From: Flaviflagellibacter deserti | GTDB taxonomy: Bacteria > Pseudomonadota > Alphaproteobacteria > Rhizobiales > Methylopilaceae | Assembly: GCF_042652085.1 (NCBI RefSeq) | Contig: NZ_JBHSJF010000008.1 | Span: 186,001 to 250,000, forward strand | Direction of reading: 5' to 3' | DNA length: 64,000 nt | Shown here: piece by piece, positions 49,901-59,841 of the stretch | How positions within the stretch are numbered: position 1 is the first letter of the stretch | Layout: each line of letters opens with the position of its first letter | Position numbers and translations under genes: made by a program | Notes under the pieces: model-generated | What the model saw: only the letters and a program-made list of their open reading frames with translations | Told to the model about the DNA's origin: nothing | Database searches by the model: none

Positions 49901-50989
49901 ATGTCTGACGATCCGCTTTTCCAGCCGGCCCAGGTCGGCGACATCTCCGTGAAGAATCGTATCGTAATGGCGCCGCTGACCCGCAGCCGCGCCGCGGCCC
50001 GCGAAGTGCCGAGCGATCTCGCTCCAACCTATTATCGCCAGCGCGCCGGTGCAGGCCTTATCGTCACCGAAGGCACGCAGATCCGCCCGGACGGACAAGG
50101 CTATGTCTCGACACCCGGCATCTATTCGCCCGCTCAGCTCGACGGCTGGAAGAAGGTGACCGACGCCGTGCATGAGGCGGGCGGCAGGATCGTCGCCCAG
50201 ATCTGGCATGTCGGCCGCATCTCGCATCCGGATCTGATCGGCGGCGCCCAACCCGTTGCTCCTTCCGCGATCCGCGCCAATTCCAAGACCTTCCTGCCGA
50301 ACGGCGATTTCGGCCCGGTCGGTGAGCCCCGTGCTCTCACGCTCGACGACATCAAGGCGGTCGTCGAGGATTTCGGTAGGGCAGCGAAGAATGCAGTGTC
50401 TGCCGGCTTCGACGGTGTCGAGATCCATGGGGCCAACGGCTATCTGATCGACCAGTTCCTGAAGGACGGCGCCAACAAGCGCACTGACGAATATGGCGGT
50501 CCGATCGAGAACCGTGTGCGCTTCATGACAGAGGTCGTCGACGCCACGGTCGTGGCAATCGGCGCCGGCCGTGTCGGTATCCGTCTGTCGCCGGTCACGC
50601 CGTCGAACGACATTTCGGAATCGAATCCGCAGCCGTTGTTCGATCTTGCGGTCTCGGAGCTGTCCAGGCGCAAGATCGCCTTCATCCACATGGTCGAAGG
50701 CGCCACGCAGGGGCCGCGCGATATCGTCCCGGATTTCGATTTCGCCAAGCTTCGCAATCTGTTCGGCGGTACGTACATCGCCAATAACGGCTACAACGGC
50801 GAATTCGCCCGTGAGCGTGTCGCGAACGGCGAGGTCGATCTCGTGGCCTTCGGCCGCTATTTCATCTCGAATCCGGACCTCGTCGAGCGTATCCGCCGGA
50901 ATGCACCGTTCGCCGAGCCTGACCGCGCGACCTTCTACGGCGGCGGTGAGAAGGGCTACACCGACTACCCGACACTCGAAGTGGCGTAA
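49901..50989 (+). CDS. Old-yellow-enzyme family alkene reductase (NemA-like)
   Basis: This 362-residue FMN enzyme has IVMAPLTRSRA, GLIVTEGTQI, AQIWHVGRISHPDL, DGVEIHGANGYLIDQFL with the substrate histidine and asparagine, and EYGGPIENRVRFM. FMN-binding AFGRYFISNPDL follows near the C-terminus. It reduces activated C=C bonds or nitro compounds with NAD(P)H. It is followed 2 bases downstream by the DUF2293 gene. Confidence 0.93.
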   Translation: MSDDPLFQPAQVGDISVKNRIVMAPLTRSRAAAREVPSDLAPTYYRQRAGAGLIVTEGTQIRPDGQGYVSTPGIYSPAQLDGWKKVTDAVHEAGGRIVAQIWHVGRISHPDLIGGAQPVAPSAIRANSKTFLPNGDFGPVGEPRALTLDDIKAVVEDFGRAAKNAVSAGFDGVEIHGANGYLIDQFLKDGANKRTDEYGGPIENRVRFMTEVVDATVVAIGAGRVGIRLSPVTPSNDISESNPQPLFDLAVSELSRRKIAFIHMVEGATQGPRDIVPDFDFAKLRNLFGGTYIANNGYNGEFARERVANGEVDLVAFGRYFISNPDLVERIRRNAPFAEPDRATFYGGGEKGYTDYPTLEVA

Positions 50990-50991
50990 TC

Positions 50992-51288
50992 ATGACCCGG
51001 CGCGAGGAGCTCGAAGCCGCTTTGCGGCACCTCGCGCCGGATATTCCCCCGCATGAGTTCGACGCGGTCGTCGACCACGCCATGTCGAGTCCCGGCCTTC
51101 GCGCGTCGAACCCAGAAACCGCGCTCTGGCTGTCGATGACGGCCTATATCCGTCACACTTTCACCGACTATGACGCGCTTCTCGGCGACGGCTACGATCG
51201 CGCCAGCGCGCGGCATTTCGTGATCGACAATACCAACGAGATTTTGGCAGGCTGGGGCGTCAAGCGTCGCGTGGCGGACACCGAATAA
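50992..51288 (+). CDS. DUF2293 domain protein
   Basis: The 98-residue protein has the DUF2293 pattern: ALWLSMTAYIRHTFTDYDALLGDGYDRASARHFVIDNTNEILAGWGVKRR. Its biochemical function is unknown. It is directly downstream of the alkene reductase, sharing its operon. Confidence 0.85.
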   Translation: MTRREELEAALRHLAPDIPPHEFDAVVDHAMSSPGLRASNPETALWLSMTAYIRHTFTDYDALLGDGYDRASARHFVIDNTNEILAGWGVKRRVADTE

Positions 51289-51366
51289 GCCGAAAAGAAA
51301 ACGTCCTTTGCCTTGTCCGGTCGCCGGAAAGGCAGCATGCTCCGCGTCCCCTATGAGACAGAGCCC

Positions 51367-52701
51367 ATGACAATTTCAGCTGCGACCAAGAACGAGCTCG
51401 ATCTTTCGAACTACTGGATGCCCTTCACCGCGAACCGCCAGTTCAAGGCCGCGCCGCGTATTCTCGCCGCGGCCGAGGGTATGCATTACACGACGGACGA
51501 TGGTCGCAAGCTGATCGATTCCTCCGCCGGCCTCTGGTGCGTGAACGCCGGCCATAGCCGCAAGGAAATCGCCGACGCCGTTCATCGTCAGCTGCTGACA
51601 CTCGACTACGCCCCGCCGTTCCAGATGGGCCAGCCGGGCGCGTTCGATTTCGCCGCGAGGGTCGCTCGTCTCGCGCCTCAGGGCCTCGACCGGATATTCT
51701 TCACGAATTCCGGTTCGGAGGCGGTCGACACGGCGCTGAAGATCGCGCTGGCCTATCATAAGGCGAAAGGGGATGCCGGCCGCACCAAGTTCATCGGCCG
51801 CGAGAAGGGTTATAATGGTGTCGGTTTCGGCGGCATCGCCGTTGGCGGTCTCGTCAACAACCGTCGACAGTTCGCGGGACAGCTTCTGCCCGCCGTCGAC
51901 CACCTGCCGCACACTTTCGATCTTGCGAAGAATGCCTTCAGCCGCGGTCAGCCGGAGCACGGCGTGGACAAGGCGGAGGCGCTGGAAGCTATCGTTGCGC
52001 TGCACGGAGCGGATACGATCGCGGCGGTCATCGTCGAGCCGGTCGCGGGTTCTGCCGGGGTGCTTCCGCCGCCGAAGGGCTATCTCGAGAAGCTTCGCGA
52101 GATCACCTCGAAACACGGCATCCTGCTGATCTTCGACGAAGTCATCACCGGCTTCGGCCGCCTCGGCGCGCCGTTTGCTTCGACCTATTTCGGCGTCACG
52201 CCCGATCTCTTCACCGCCGCCAAGGGCATCACCAATGGCGTCGTGCCGATGGGCGCGGTGTTCGCGAGCCGGGCGGTCCACGACGCGTTGATGGTCGGGC
52301 CCGAGAGCGCAATGGAGCTGTTCCACGGCTACACCTATTCCGGCCATCCCGTGGCCTGCGCGGCCGGGATGGCGACGCTCGACATCTACGAGCGCGAGGG
52401 CCTCCTGACGCGTGGTGCAAAGCTTGCCCCGCATCTCGAAGAGGCGGTGCACAGTCTGAAGGGCAAGCCGAACGTCATAGACATCCGTAATATCGGCATG
52501 ATGGCCGCGATCGAGCTCGCTCCGCGGGCTGACGGCGTCGGCAAACGGGGTTATGACCTGATGGTCGATTGCTTCAAGAACGGGCTTCTTATCCGCGTTT
52601 CGGGAGACATCATCGCGATGTCGCCGCCGTTGATTGCAGAGACCCCGCATATCGACGAGATCATCGAGAAGCTCGGCGCGGCGCTGGACCGCCTCGCCTG
52701 A
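51367..52701 (+). CDS. Class III aminotransferase, beta-alanine/omega-amino-acid:pyruvate type
   Basis: The 444-residue PLP enzyme has LDLSNYWMPFTANRQFKAAPRI, the start typical of the omega-amino acid:pyruvate transaminases. It also has FTNSGSEAVDTALKIALAYH, IFDEVITGFGRLG and the PLP lysine in AAKGITNGVVPMGAV. It moves amino groups from beta-alanine or similar compounds to pyruvate. A methylmalonate-semialdehyde dehydrogenase follows 14 bases later, the classic beta-alanine/valine-branch pair. The ATG at 51367 gives the family N-terminus; an earlier in-frame start at 51313 is less likely. Confidence 0.93.
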   Translation: MTISAATKNELDLSNYWMPFTANRQFKAAPRILAAAEGMHYTTDDGRKLIDSSAGLWCVNAGHSRKEIADAVHRQLLTLDYAPPFQMGQPGAFDFAARVARLAPQGLDRIFFTNSGSEAVDTALKIALAYHKAKGDAGRTKFIGREKGYNGVGFGGIAVGGLVNNRRQFAGQLLPAVDHLPHTFDLAKNAFSRGQPEHGVDKAEALEAIVALHGADTIAAVIVEPVAGSAGVLPPPKGYLEKLREITSKHGILLIFDEVITGFGRLGAPFASTYFGVTPDLFTAAKGITNGVVPMGAVFASRAVHDALMVGPESAMELFHGYTYSGHPVACAAGMATLDIYEREGLLTRGAKLAPHLEEAVHSLKGKPNVIDIRNIGMMAAIELAPRADGVGKRGYDLMVDCFKNGLLIRVSGDIIAMSPPLIAETPHIDEIIEKLGAALDRLA

Positions 52702-52715
52702 CAGGACCCAAGTTC

Positions 52716-54212
<1,497 letters not shown>

Positions 54213-56714
54213 TCAGGGCACGGCCGGACCCAGAGATTCGGGTTCGGCCGCCTCCCGCCGCCGTTTCGCCGAGATGCGCGCGAGGCTGATTTGCAGCCGG
54301 TAGGCGGCGACGCCGAGAGCCACTCCCGATCCGAAATTAATTACGGTCTGCAGGCCGCGCGGAACGTCGAGTTCGTCAGTCAGAAAATGCGGCGCGATGT
54401 TGTGGAACAGGTAGATGTGGTAGCTCGCCGCGCCGATCGCGATCAGCGCCGAGGTGGCCCGCCACGGCATCCGGATGCGCGGCACCCAAAGCAGCAGTGC
54501 CCCCGTCCCGAGCACGCAGGCGAGCTTGATCTGCAGGAAATCGTAGCGCGGCGGATCGGCGATCGGGAAGACCATGAGGCCGAGCAGGCTGAGAGCGATC
54601 TTCTGTCGGACCGTCTTGGCGAAATAGATGCACCAGCCGAAGGCGAAGATGTAGATCACCGCGGGCGTCGCGAAGACGCGCAGCGAATCGCCGGCCCAGA
54701 CCGTCCGGATAGTCCAGCGTGAGGTGAGCGCGGCTCCCAGCAAAACCAGGCCGAAGGCCAGAGGGTCCCGTGCCGCCCAGCGCCGGACTGCGGGTATCAT
54801 GAACAGGATCGCGAAACCCACGACGATTTGCGCATAGGCTTCCACGAACCAGTAGATGACGTGGAACGTGCCTGCCGGCGTGTAGCCACCGATACCGAGA
54901 TTGCCGACCAGCAGCCATTTCTGCCACGGCACATTGCCCTCGATGCTGGCGAACAGCGCGAGCACCGCGAAATAGGGAATGGCGTTCCGGAGCAGCGTGG
55001 CGAGCATCGGTCGGATGCGCCCGGCAAAGAGGTTCACGCCTTGAAAGCGGGCGAGGCTGTAGCCCGCGAGAAGCAGCATCATCGCCGCCCCGCCGACATA
55101 TGGCCCTTGGGACGCGTGGTGCAGGACGACGAAAAGCGCCGCCGGACCGCGCAATGCGAGATGGGTATCGAGCGCAGCGGTATTCGGCGCTTCCTTGTCG
55201 ACGGTCAACGCCGAGATCGGCCGCTGTTCCCATCCTTCGGGCAGGCGACCGAGCAATTCCTCTAGCGTCATCGACAACTGGACGAAGGCCAACGAGTCGC
55301 CGCCGAGAGAGACGAAGCTGTCCGCCGGCCTTACGGGGCGCGGATAGAACACCTCCTCGAATGCCGCGAGAACGCCCGTGGGCATGCGGCGGCCACGACC
55401 GAGACGCTCGAACGCACGTTCGCGCAACACCGGGACATCGATCTTTCCCGAGGAAAAGCGCGGGATGTCGGCGATCGTCACGCTTTCCGCATGCCCGCGC
55501 GGCAGGCCGGTCGCGAACATCAGTGCATCGCGCGCATCGCGTTCCCGATCCTCGTCGGAGACGACCGCGACCATGATCGTATCGTCGCCGACGACCACCG
55601 CTTCGACACCTTCGGCGGCCAGTTTCCGCTCAGCGTCCTCGTGGCCGAGGCGAAGGCCGGCAATCTTCGAGAAGCGACTTTTGCGGCCCGTGATGCGGAA
55701 CGAACCGCCCGTCGCACGCTCTGCGAGATCGCCGGTTCTGAGGAACTCAACCTCGTCTCCGCGTGCGAGGTCGGACGCGGTTTCGGCATAGCCCATCATT
55801 ACGTTCGGGCCGCGATAGACGAGTTCGCCATCGTCCAGGGAAAGATTCCCGCCCGGCACTGCTTCGCCGATTTCCTCTGGAAACGCCTTCGCCCGGTCGG
55901 GCGGCAGGATCGCGATGCGCGCGGTCGCCTCGGTCTGGCCGTACATTGCGAAGAAGCGGCCGCCGCGCCGCTCCATAAAATCCGCATAGGTGCGGACCAG
56001 GTCCGGCGGAAGGCGTCCGCCCGCCGAGGTCATCATACGCAGGCTGTCCGGAGTCCGCTCTCGAAGGCCGATACGTTCATAGAGATCGTAGCTGTAGGGA
56101 ACGCCGGACAGGTTTGTGCATCCGTCGATGGCATCGACGAATCCGGGATCCAGCACCGGCGTGGCGACGAGCTTGACGCTTCCGCCGACAAACAGGTGCG
56201 AATTCAGGATCGACAGACCGTAGGAATAGTGGAGCGGCAGCGTCAGCGCTCCGCGATCGCCGGATGTCAGGCCGAGTGCCGCGACGATCGACCTGGCATT
56301 CGCCTCGATGTTGCGGCGCGAGAGTCGGACCAGCCGCCCGGTGCCGCTCGTGCCGGACGTCGTCATCAGTAAAGCGAGGTCGGGATGAAGGTCCGGCCCG
56401 CGTGCCGCGATGCGGGTCGGTTCGCCGTTCCGCATCACGATCTGCGGCCGGAATGCGTCGACCAATTCGTCGGAGCGGCTGCATCCGGGCTGGACGAGGA
56501 TCGCCGGATGGCCGCCCGAAAGCGCTGCGAGATAGGCCGTTATCGAGGGAATGTCCTGGCCGAATTCGAGAAGGATCAGCCGGCGTTCGGCGCCAAGCCT
56601 CGACCTCATGGCCATGACCTTCCCGGCCAGCTCGCTGTAAGAGATCGTCCGCCCAGCCTTTTCAATCAAGACTGGAAGTGTTCTAAACTGTTGAAGCTGC
56701 TCGATAATCTGCAC
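54213..56714 (-). CDS. Trifunctional fusion: AMP-forming ligase, acyl-carrier domain, membrane acyltransferase
   Basis: This 833-residue protein has three parts. Residues about 1-415 form an AMP-binding ligase (A-domain motifs LMTTSGTSGTGRLVRLS, AMYGQTEATARIAI, FLRTGDLAER, ITGRKSRFSKIAG and the Lys in FSSGKID). Residues about 425-505 are a carrier-protein domain with the phosphopantetheine serine in DSFVSLGGDSLAFVQL. Residues about 520-815 are an acyltransferase-3-like membrane domain starting LRGPAALFVVLHHA, with about eight helices. It suggests that an acyl group is activated, loaded on the carrier and moved to an acceptor at or across the membrane. The product is unknown. It is convergent to mmsA with no gap. 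Confidence 0.82.
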   Translation of the reverse strand: MQIIEQLQQFRTLPVLIEKAGRTISYSELAGKVMAMRSRLGAERRLILLEFGQDIPSITAYLAALSGGHPAILVQPGCSRSDELVDAFRPQIVMRNGEPTRIAARGPDLHPDLALLMTTSGTSGTGRLVRLSRRNIEANARSIVAALGLTSGDRGALTLPLHYSYGLSILNSHLFVGGSVKLVATPVLDPGFVDAIDGCTNLSGVPYSYDLYERIGLRERTPDSLRMMTSAGGRLPPDLVRTYADFMERRGGRFFAMYGQTEATARIAILPPDRAKAFPEEIGEAVPGGNLSLDDGELVYRGPNVMMGYAETASDLARGDEVEFLRTGDLAERATGGSFRITGRKSRFSKIAGLRLGHEDAERKLAAEGVEAVVVGDDTIMVAVVSDEDRERDARDALMFATGLPRGHAESVTIADIPRFSSGKIDVPVLRERAFERLGRGRRMPTGVLAAFEEVFYPRPVRPADSFVSLGGDSLAFVQLSMTLEELLGRLPEGWEQRPISALTVDKEAPNTAALDTHLALRGPAALFVVLHHASQGPYVGGAAMMLLLAGYSLARFQGVNLFAGRIRPMLATLLRNAIPYFAVLALFASIEGNVPWQKWLLVGNLGIGGYTPAGTFHVIYWFVEAYAQIVVGFAILFMIPAVRRWAARDPLAFGLVLLGAALTSRWTIRTVWAGDSLRVFATPAVIYIFAFGWCIYFAKTVRQKIALSLLGLMVFPIADPPRYDFLQIKLACVLGTGALLLWVPRIRMPWRATSALIAIGAASYHIYLFHNIAPHFLTDELDVPRGLQTVINFGSGVALGVAAYRLQISLARISAKRRREAAEPESLGPAVP

Positions 56715-56807
56715 GCACCGCTCCTCGGTCGAGCCTTAGAACGGAATGTCCGGGATGGCCATACACGGATGCGTGCTGCGGCGTCGCGCCCTTTGGCCGT
56801 CAGGGAC

Positions 56808-56824
56808 TTGGCACGTCCCCTGCA
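56808..56824 (+). promoter_or_regulatory. Sigma-54 (RpoN) type promoter of the guanidine operon
   Basis: TTGGCACG, four bases, then CTGCA: GG at 56810-56811 and GC at 56822-56823 with the exact 10-base spacing of -24/-12 promoters. Transcription would start near 56835, about 10 bases before the riboswitch. Confidence 0.7.
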
Positions 56825-56844
56825 TAAGATTTCAGCATAATGCG

Positions 56845-56937
56845 TCTAGGGTTCCGGCTCGCTTCGAGCGCTGGTCCGAGAGATCGCACTCCCGCCCGAG
56901 AGGCGGAGCCACGGCGGGATAAAAGCCCGGGAGATCC
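56845..56937 (+). promoter_or_regulatory. Guanidine-I (ykkC) riboswitch
   Basis: It has the conserved ykkC-family blocks in order: CTAGGGTTCCG at the start, CTGGTCCGAGAGA in the middle, and CCACGGCGGGATAAAAGCC then CGGGAGA at the end, joined by variable stems (CTCGCTTCGAG and CCGCCCGAGAGGCGG). It precedes an ABC transporter gene. A further inverted repeat, CAGTCGAG with CTCGACTG (56952-56985), may be the expression platform. Confidence 0.9.
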
Positions 56938-57056
56938 GAAGCCGCGAGGGACAGTCGAGTCTGTCTCACGGGCGGGGTCTCGACTGAGGAACCGGCCGTG
57001 TGACAGCCCCAACCAATCGCCATCGCGGCGCACTTTGATTGGACGGGGAGTTCGAC

Positions 57057-58136
57057 ATGCGAACTGCGAACAAGACCTGGTGCGGATTTGCCTTGGCCGT
57101 TGCTGCGTTGGCGCTGATGCCCTTCGCTTCGGCCGAGGCCGCACCGAAGAAGGATTTCAAGATCGCCTGGTCGATCTATGCGGGCTGGATGCCGTGGGGG
57201 TATGCGGCGGACAGCGGCATCATGAAGAAGTGGGCCGACAAATACGGCATCACTGTCGAGATCACGCAGATCAACGACTACGTGGAATCGATCAACCAGT
57301 ACACGGCCGGCGGATTCGACGGTTGTGTCATGACCAACATGGACGCGCTGACCATTCCGGCGGCGGGCGGCGTCGATTCGACCGCGCTGATCTCGGGCGA
57401 CTTCTCCAACGGCAATGACGGCATCGTCATGAAGAAGGGCAAGACGGTCGCGGACCTGAAGGGCGAGAAGATCAATCTCGTCGAACTGTCGGTCTCACAC
57501 TACCTGCTCGCCCGTGCGCTCGACTCGGTGACGCTCTCCGAGAAGGACGTCACGGTCGTGAACACGTCCGACGCCGACATCGTCTCGGTGTTCACCGGCA
57601 GCTCGGACGTGACCTCGGTCGTGACCTGGAACCCGCAGCTTTCCGAGGTGAAGGCGGTGAAGGGCGCGACGGAAGTCTTCGACAGCTCGAAGGTGCCGGG
57701 CGAGATCATCGATCTGATGATCGTCAACTCCGCGACGCTCAAGGACAATCCGGACCTCGGCAAGGCGCTGACCGGCGCGTGGTACGAGATCATGGGCCTG
57801 ATGACTTCCGGCACGCCCGAAGGCGAGAAGGCGCTGAAGGCGATGGCCGATGCCTCGGGCACCGACCTCGACGGCTACAAGGCGCAGCTCAAGACGACGA
57901 AGATGTTCTACACGCCGAAGGACGGCGTCGCGTTCGCGACCGATCCGGCCCTCGTGAAGACGATGGACCTCGTCCGCAGCTTCTCCTTCGATCACGGCCT
58001 GCTCGGCGAAGGCGCCAAGTCCAAGGACGTCGTCGGCATCGCCTTTCCGGGCGGCGAGACGCTCGGCAACAAGGACAATGTAAAGCTCCGCTTCGATTCC
58101 GAGTTCATGAAGCTCGCGGCCGACGGCAAGCTCTGA
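57057..58136 (+). CDS. ABC transporter substrate-binding protein (guanidine/urea-carboxylase associated)
   Basis: The 359-residue precursor has a signal peptide (residues 1-28, ending AEA). It is a NitT/TauT-like binding protein: DFKIAWSIYAGWMPWGYAADSGIMKKWADKYGI, QINDYVESINQYTAGGFDGCVMTNMDAL and IINLVELSVSHYLL-type segments. It heads an operon with permease and ATPase after a guanidine-I riboswitch, so guanidine or a related small nitrogen compound is the likely ligand. The ATG at 57057 fits the signal peptide; an in-frame ATG at 57039 would add six residues. Confidence 0.9.
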   Translation: MRTANKTWCGFALAVAALALMPFASAEAAPKKDFKIAWSIYAGWMPWGYAADSGIMKKWADKYGITVEITQINDYVESINQYTAGGFDGCVMTNMDALTIPAAGGVDSTALISGDFSNGNDGIVMKKGKTVADLKGEKINLVELSVSHYLLARALDSVTLSEKDVTVVNTSDADIVSVFTGSSDVTSVVTWNPQLSEVKAVKGATEVFDSSKVPGEIIDLMIVNSATLKDNPDLGKALTGAWYEIMGLMTSGTPEGEKALKAMADASGTDLDGYKAQLKTTKMFYTPKDGVAFATDPALVKTMDLVRSFSFDHGLLGEGAKSKDVVGIAFPGGETLGNKDNVKLRFDSEFMKLAADGKL

Positions 58137-58137
58137 C

Positions 58138-58959
58138 ATGGGTCGCCGGATCATCAACCGGCACCCGGCAAGGGGCAGCGCGCTCGTTCTAGGCGTGCTG
58201 CCCTTTCTTGCGCTGGCGGTGCTCTACGTAACCTTCTCCTCGCTCCGTCTTGCGGAAAACCCCGACGATAAGCTCCTGCCCGCGCTCTCCAGCATCGGCG
58301 ACGCCATCCATCGGATGGCATTCGAGCCCGACCAGCGTAGCGGCCGCTACCTGCTCTGGGCCGACACTGCGGCCAGCCTGACGCGGCTCGCCTGGGGTCT
58401 CGGCATCGCAACCCTGATGGCCCTTGTGACCGGCATTGCCGTGGGCCTCGTCCCTTACGTGCGGGCCTGGCTCGCCCCGCTGATTGGCGTCATCTCGCTC
58501 GTCCCGCCGATGGCGATCCTGCCGATCCTTTTCATTGTCTTTGGTCTGGACGACCTATCGAAGGTGGTTCTGATCGTCATCGGCATCGCGCCGTTCCTCA
58601 TCCGTGACATGTCGATGCGAGTGATGGAGATGCCGAACGAACTCCTCATCAAGGCGCAGGCGCTCGGCGCATCGACCTGGCAGATCGTGGTTCGCATCAT
58701 TCTGCCGCAGATGCTGCCCCGACTGATTGACAGCGTCCGGCTCTCGCTCGGGCCGGCATGGCTGTTCCTGATCGCGGCGGAAGGCATCGCCGCGACGGAG
58801 GGGCTCGGCTACCGCATCTTCCTCGTCCGCCGCTATCTCGCGATGGACGTCATCCTGCCCTATGTCGCCTGGATCACTTTGATCGCCTTCCTGATGGACT
58901 GGGGGCTCCGCCGGCTCAGCCGGCGCATATTTCCCTGGATCTCGCGAGGCATGGCATGA
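58138..58959 (+). CDS. ABC transporter permease
   Basis: This 273-residue protein has an N-terminal hydrophobic segment (LVLGVLPFLALAVLYVTF) and about five further helices. The permease EAA-type loop is ELLIKAQALGASTWQIVVRIILPQMLPRLIDSVRLSLGPAWLFLIAAEG. This is the NitT/TauT/urea-carboxylase-associated permease type. It begins one base after the binding-protein stop and overlaps the ATPase gene by 4 bases. Confidence 0.92.
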   Translation: MGRRIINRHPARGSALVLGVLPFLALAVLYVTFSSLRLAENPDDKLLPALSSIGDAIHRMAFEPDQRSGRYLLWADTAASLTRLAWGLGIATLMALVTGIAVGLVPYVRAWLAPLIGVISLVPPMAILPILFIVFGLDDLSKVVLIVIGIAPFLIRDMSMRVMEMPNELLIKAQALGASTWQIVVRIILPQMLPRLIDSVRLSLGPAWLFLIAAEGIAATEGLGYRIFLVRRYLAMDVILPYVAWITLIAFLMDWGLRRLSRRIFPWISRGMA

Positions 58960-59744
58960 GCCTGCTCATCGACAATGTCTGGAAGGAATATGGCGACCAG
59001 ATCGTGCTGGAGCGCCTGAACATGGAAATCCCGACTGGCGAGTTCTGCGCCGTCGTCGGGCCGTCCGGCTGCGGCAAGACCACGTTCCTGCGCATGCTGC
59101 TCGGGATGGAGAAACCGACGCGCGGCGCGATGCTGCTCGACGGCAAGCCGCTCCCCGACGAGCCGGGGCCGGACCGCGGCATCGTCTTCCAGCGCTATTC
59201 CGTCTACCCGCACCTCACGGTGCTGGACAATGTGATGCTGCCGCTTGAGTTCGAGCGCTCGAGATTCTTCGGCCGCTTCTTTGGGGCCGAGCGTCGCCGC
59301 GCGATCGGCGACGCCCGTTCATGCATCGCCTCGGTCGGCTTGGAGCACGCGATGGACAAATACCCGTCCGAACTGTCCGGCGGAATGCAGCAGCGCCTCG
59401 CTATCGCCCAGACGCTCGTCCGTCGGCCGAAGATCCTGCTGCTGGACGAGCCGTTCGGTGCGCTCGATCCCGGCACCAAGTCGCAGATGCACGACCTCCT
59501 GCTGAAGCTCTGGCAGGAGGAGGGCATGACCGTGTTCATGATCACCCACGACCTGCACGAGGGCTTCAAGCTGGCCACTCGGGTGCTGTCCTTCGACAAG
59601 ACGCGGCGCGACCCGCAGGCGCCGGGAGCCTACGGCGCGACGGTGATCTACGACCTGCCGCTCGACGACAAGGCGGAGCGGAAGCCGATCGTCGAGAAGT
59701 GGAAGCGACGGACTTTGGAGACGCAGGCGGGGATGGTGCATTGA
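58956..59744 (+). CDS. ABC transporter ATP-binding protein
   Basis: The 262-residue ATPase has Walker A GPSGCGKTT, the signature LSGGMQQRLAIAQTL, Walker B ILLLDEPFGALDPG and the H-loop MITHDLHEG. It belongs to the NitT/TauT importer ATPase type. The ATG at 58956 overlaps the permease stop (ATGA). It ends the riboswitch-controlled operon; a palindromic repeat follows. Confidence 0.94.
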   Translation: MSLLIDNVWKEYGDQIVLERLNMEIPTGEFCAVVGPSGCGKTTFLRMLLGMEKPTRGAMLLDGKPLPDEPGPDRGIVFQRYSVYPHLTVLDNVMLPLEFERSRFFGRFFGAERRRAIGDARSCIASVGLEHAMDKYPSELSGGMQQRLAIAQTLVRRPKILLLDEPFGALDPGTKSQMHDLLLKLWQEEGMTVFMITHDLHEGFKLATRVLSFDKTRRDPQAPGAYGATVIYDLPLDDKAERKPIVEKWKRRTLETQAGMVH

Positions 59745-59748
59745 AGCG

Positions 59749-59835
59749 CCGTCGTCCTCCGGCTCGACCGGAGGACCCATTAGGGCCATGCCGCGTTGTG
59801 TGGATCCTCCGGTCAAGCCGGAGGATGACGACGCC
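59749..59835. repeat. Palindromic intergenic repeat, copy 2 (CCGGAGGAC type)
   Basis: Same layout as the copy at 48861-48932: GTCCTCCGG-CTCGA-CCGGAGGAC (59754-59776) and ATCCTCCGG-TCAAG-CCGGAGGAT (59804-59826), with outer GTCGTC/GACGAC extending the symmetry. It again lies between convergent gene ends. Confidence 0.88.
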
Positions 59836-59841
59836 CCAAGA

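Noticed and set aside
56712..56735. A GCACC/GGT inverted motif upstream of the sigma-54 promoter as an NtrC site
   Set aside because: Spacing and half-sites deviate from the consensus and it overlaps the start of the divergent gene; too weak to annotate.
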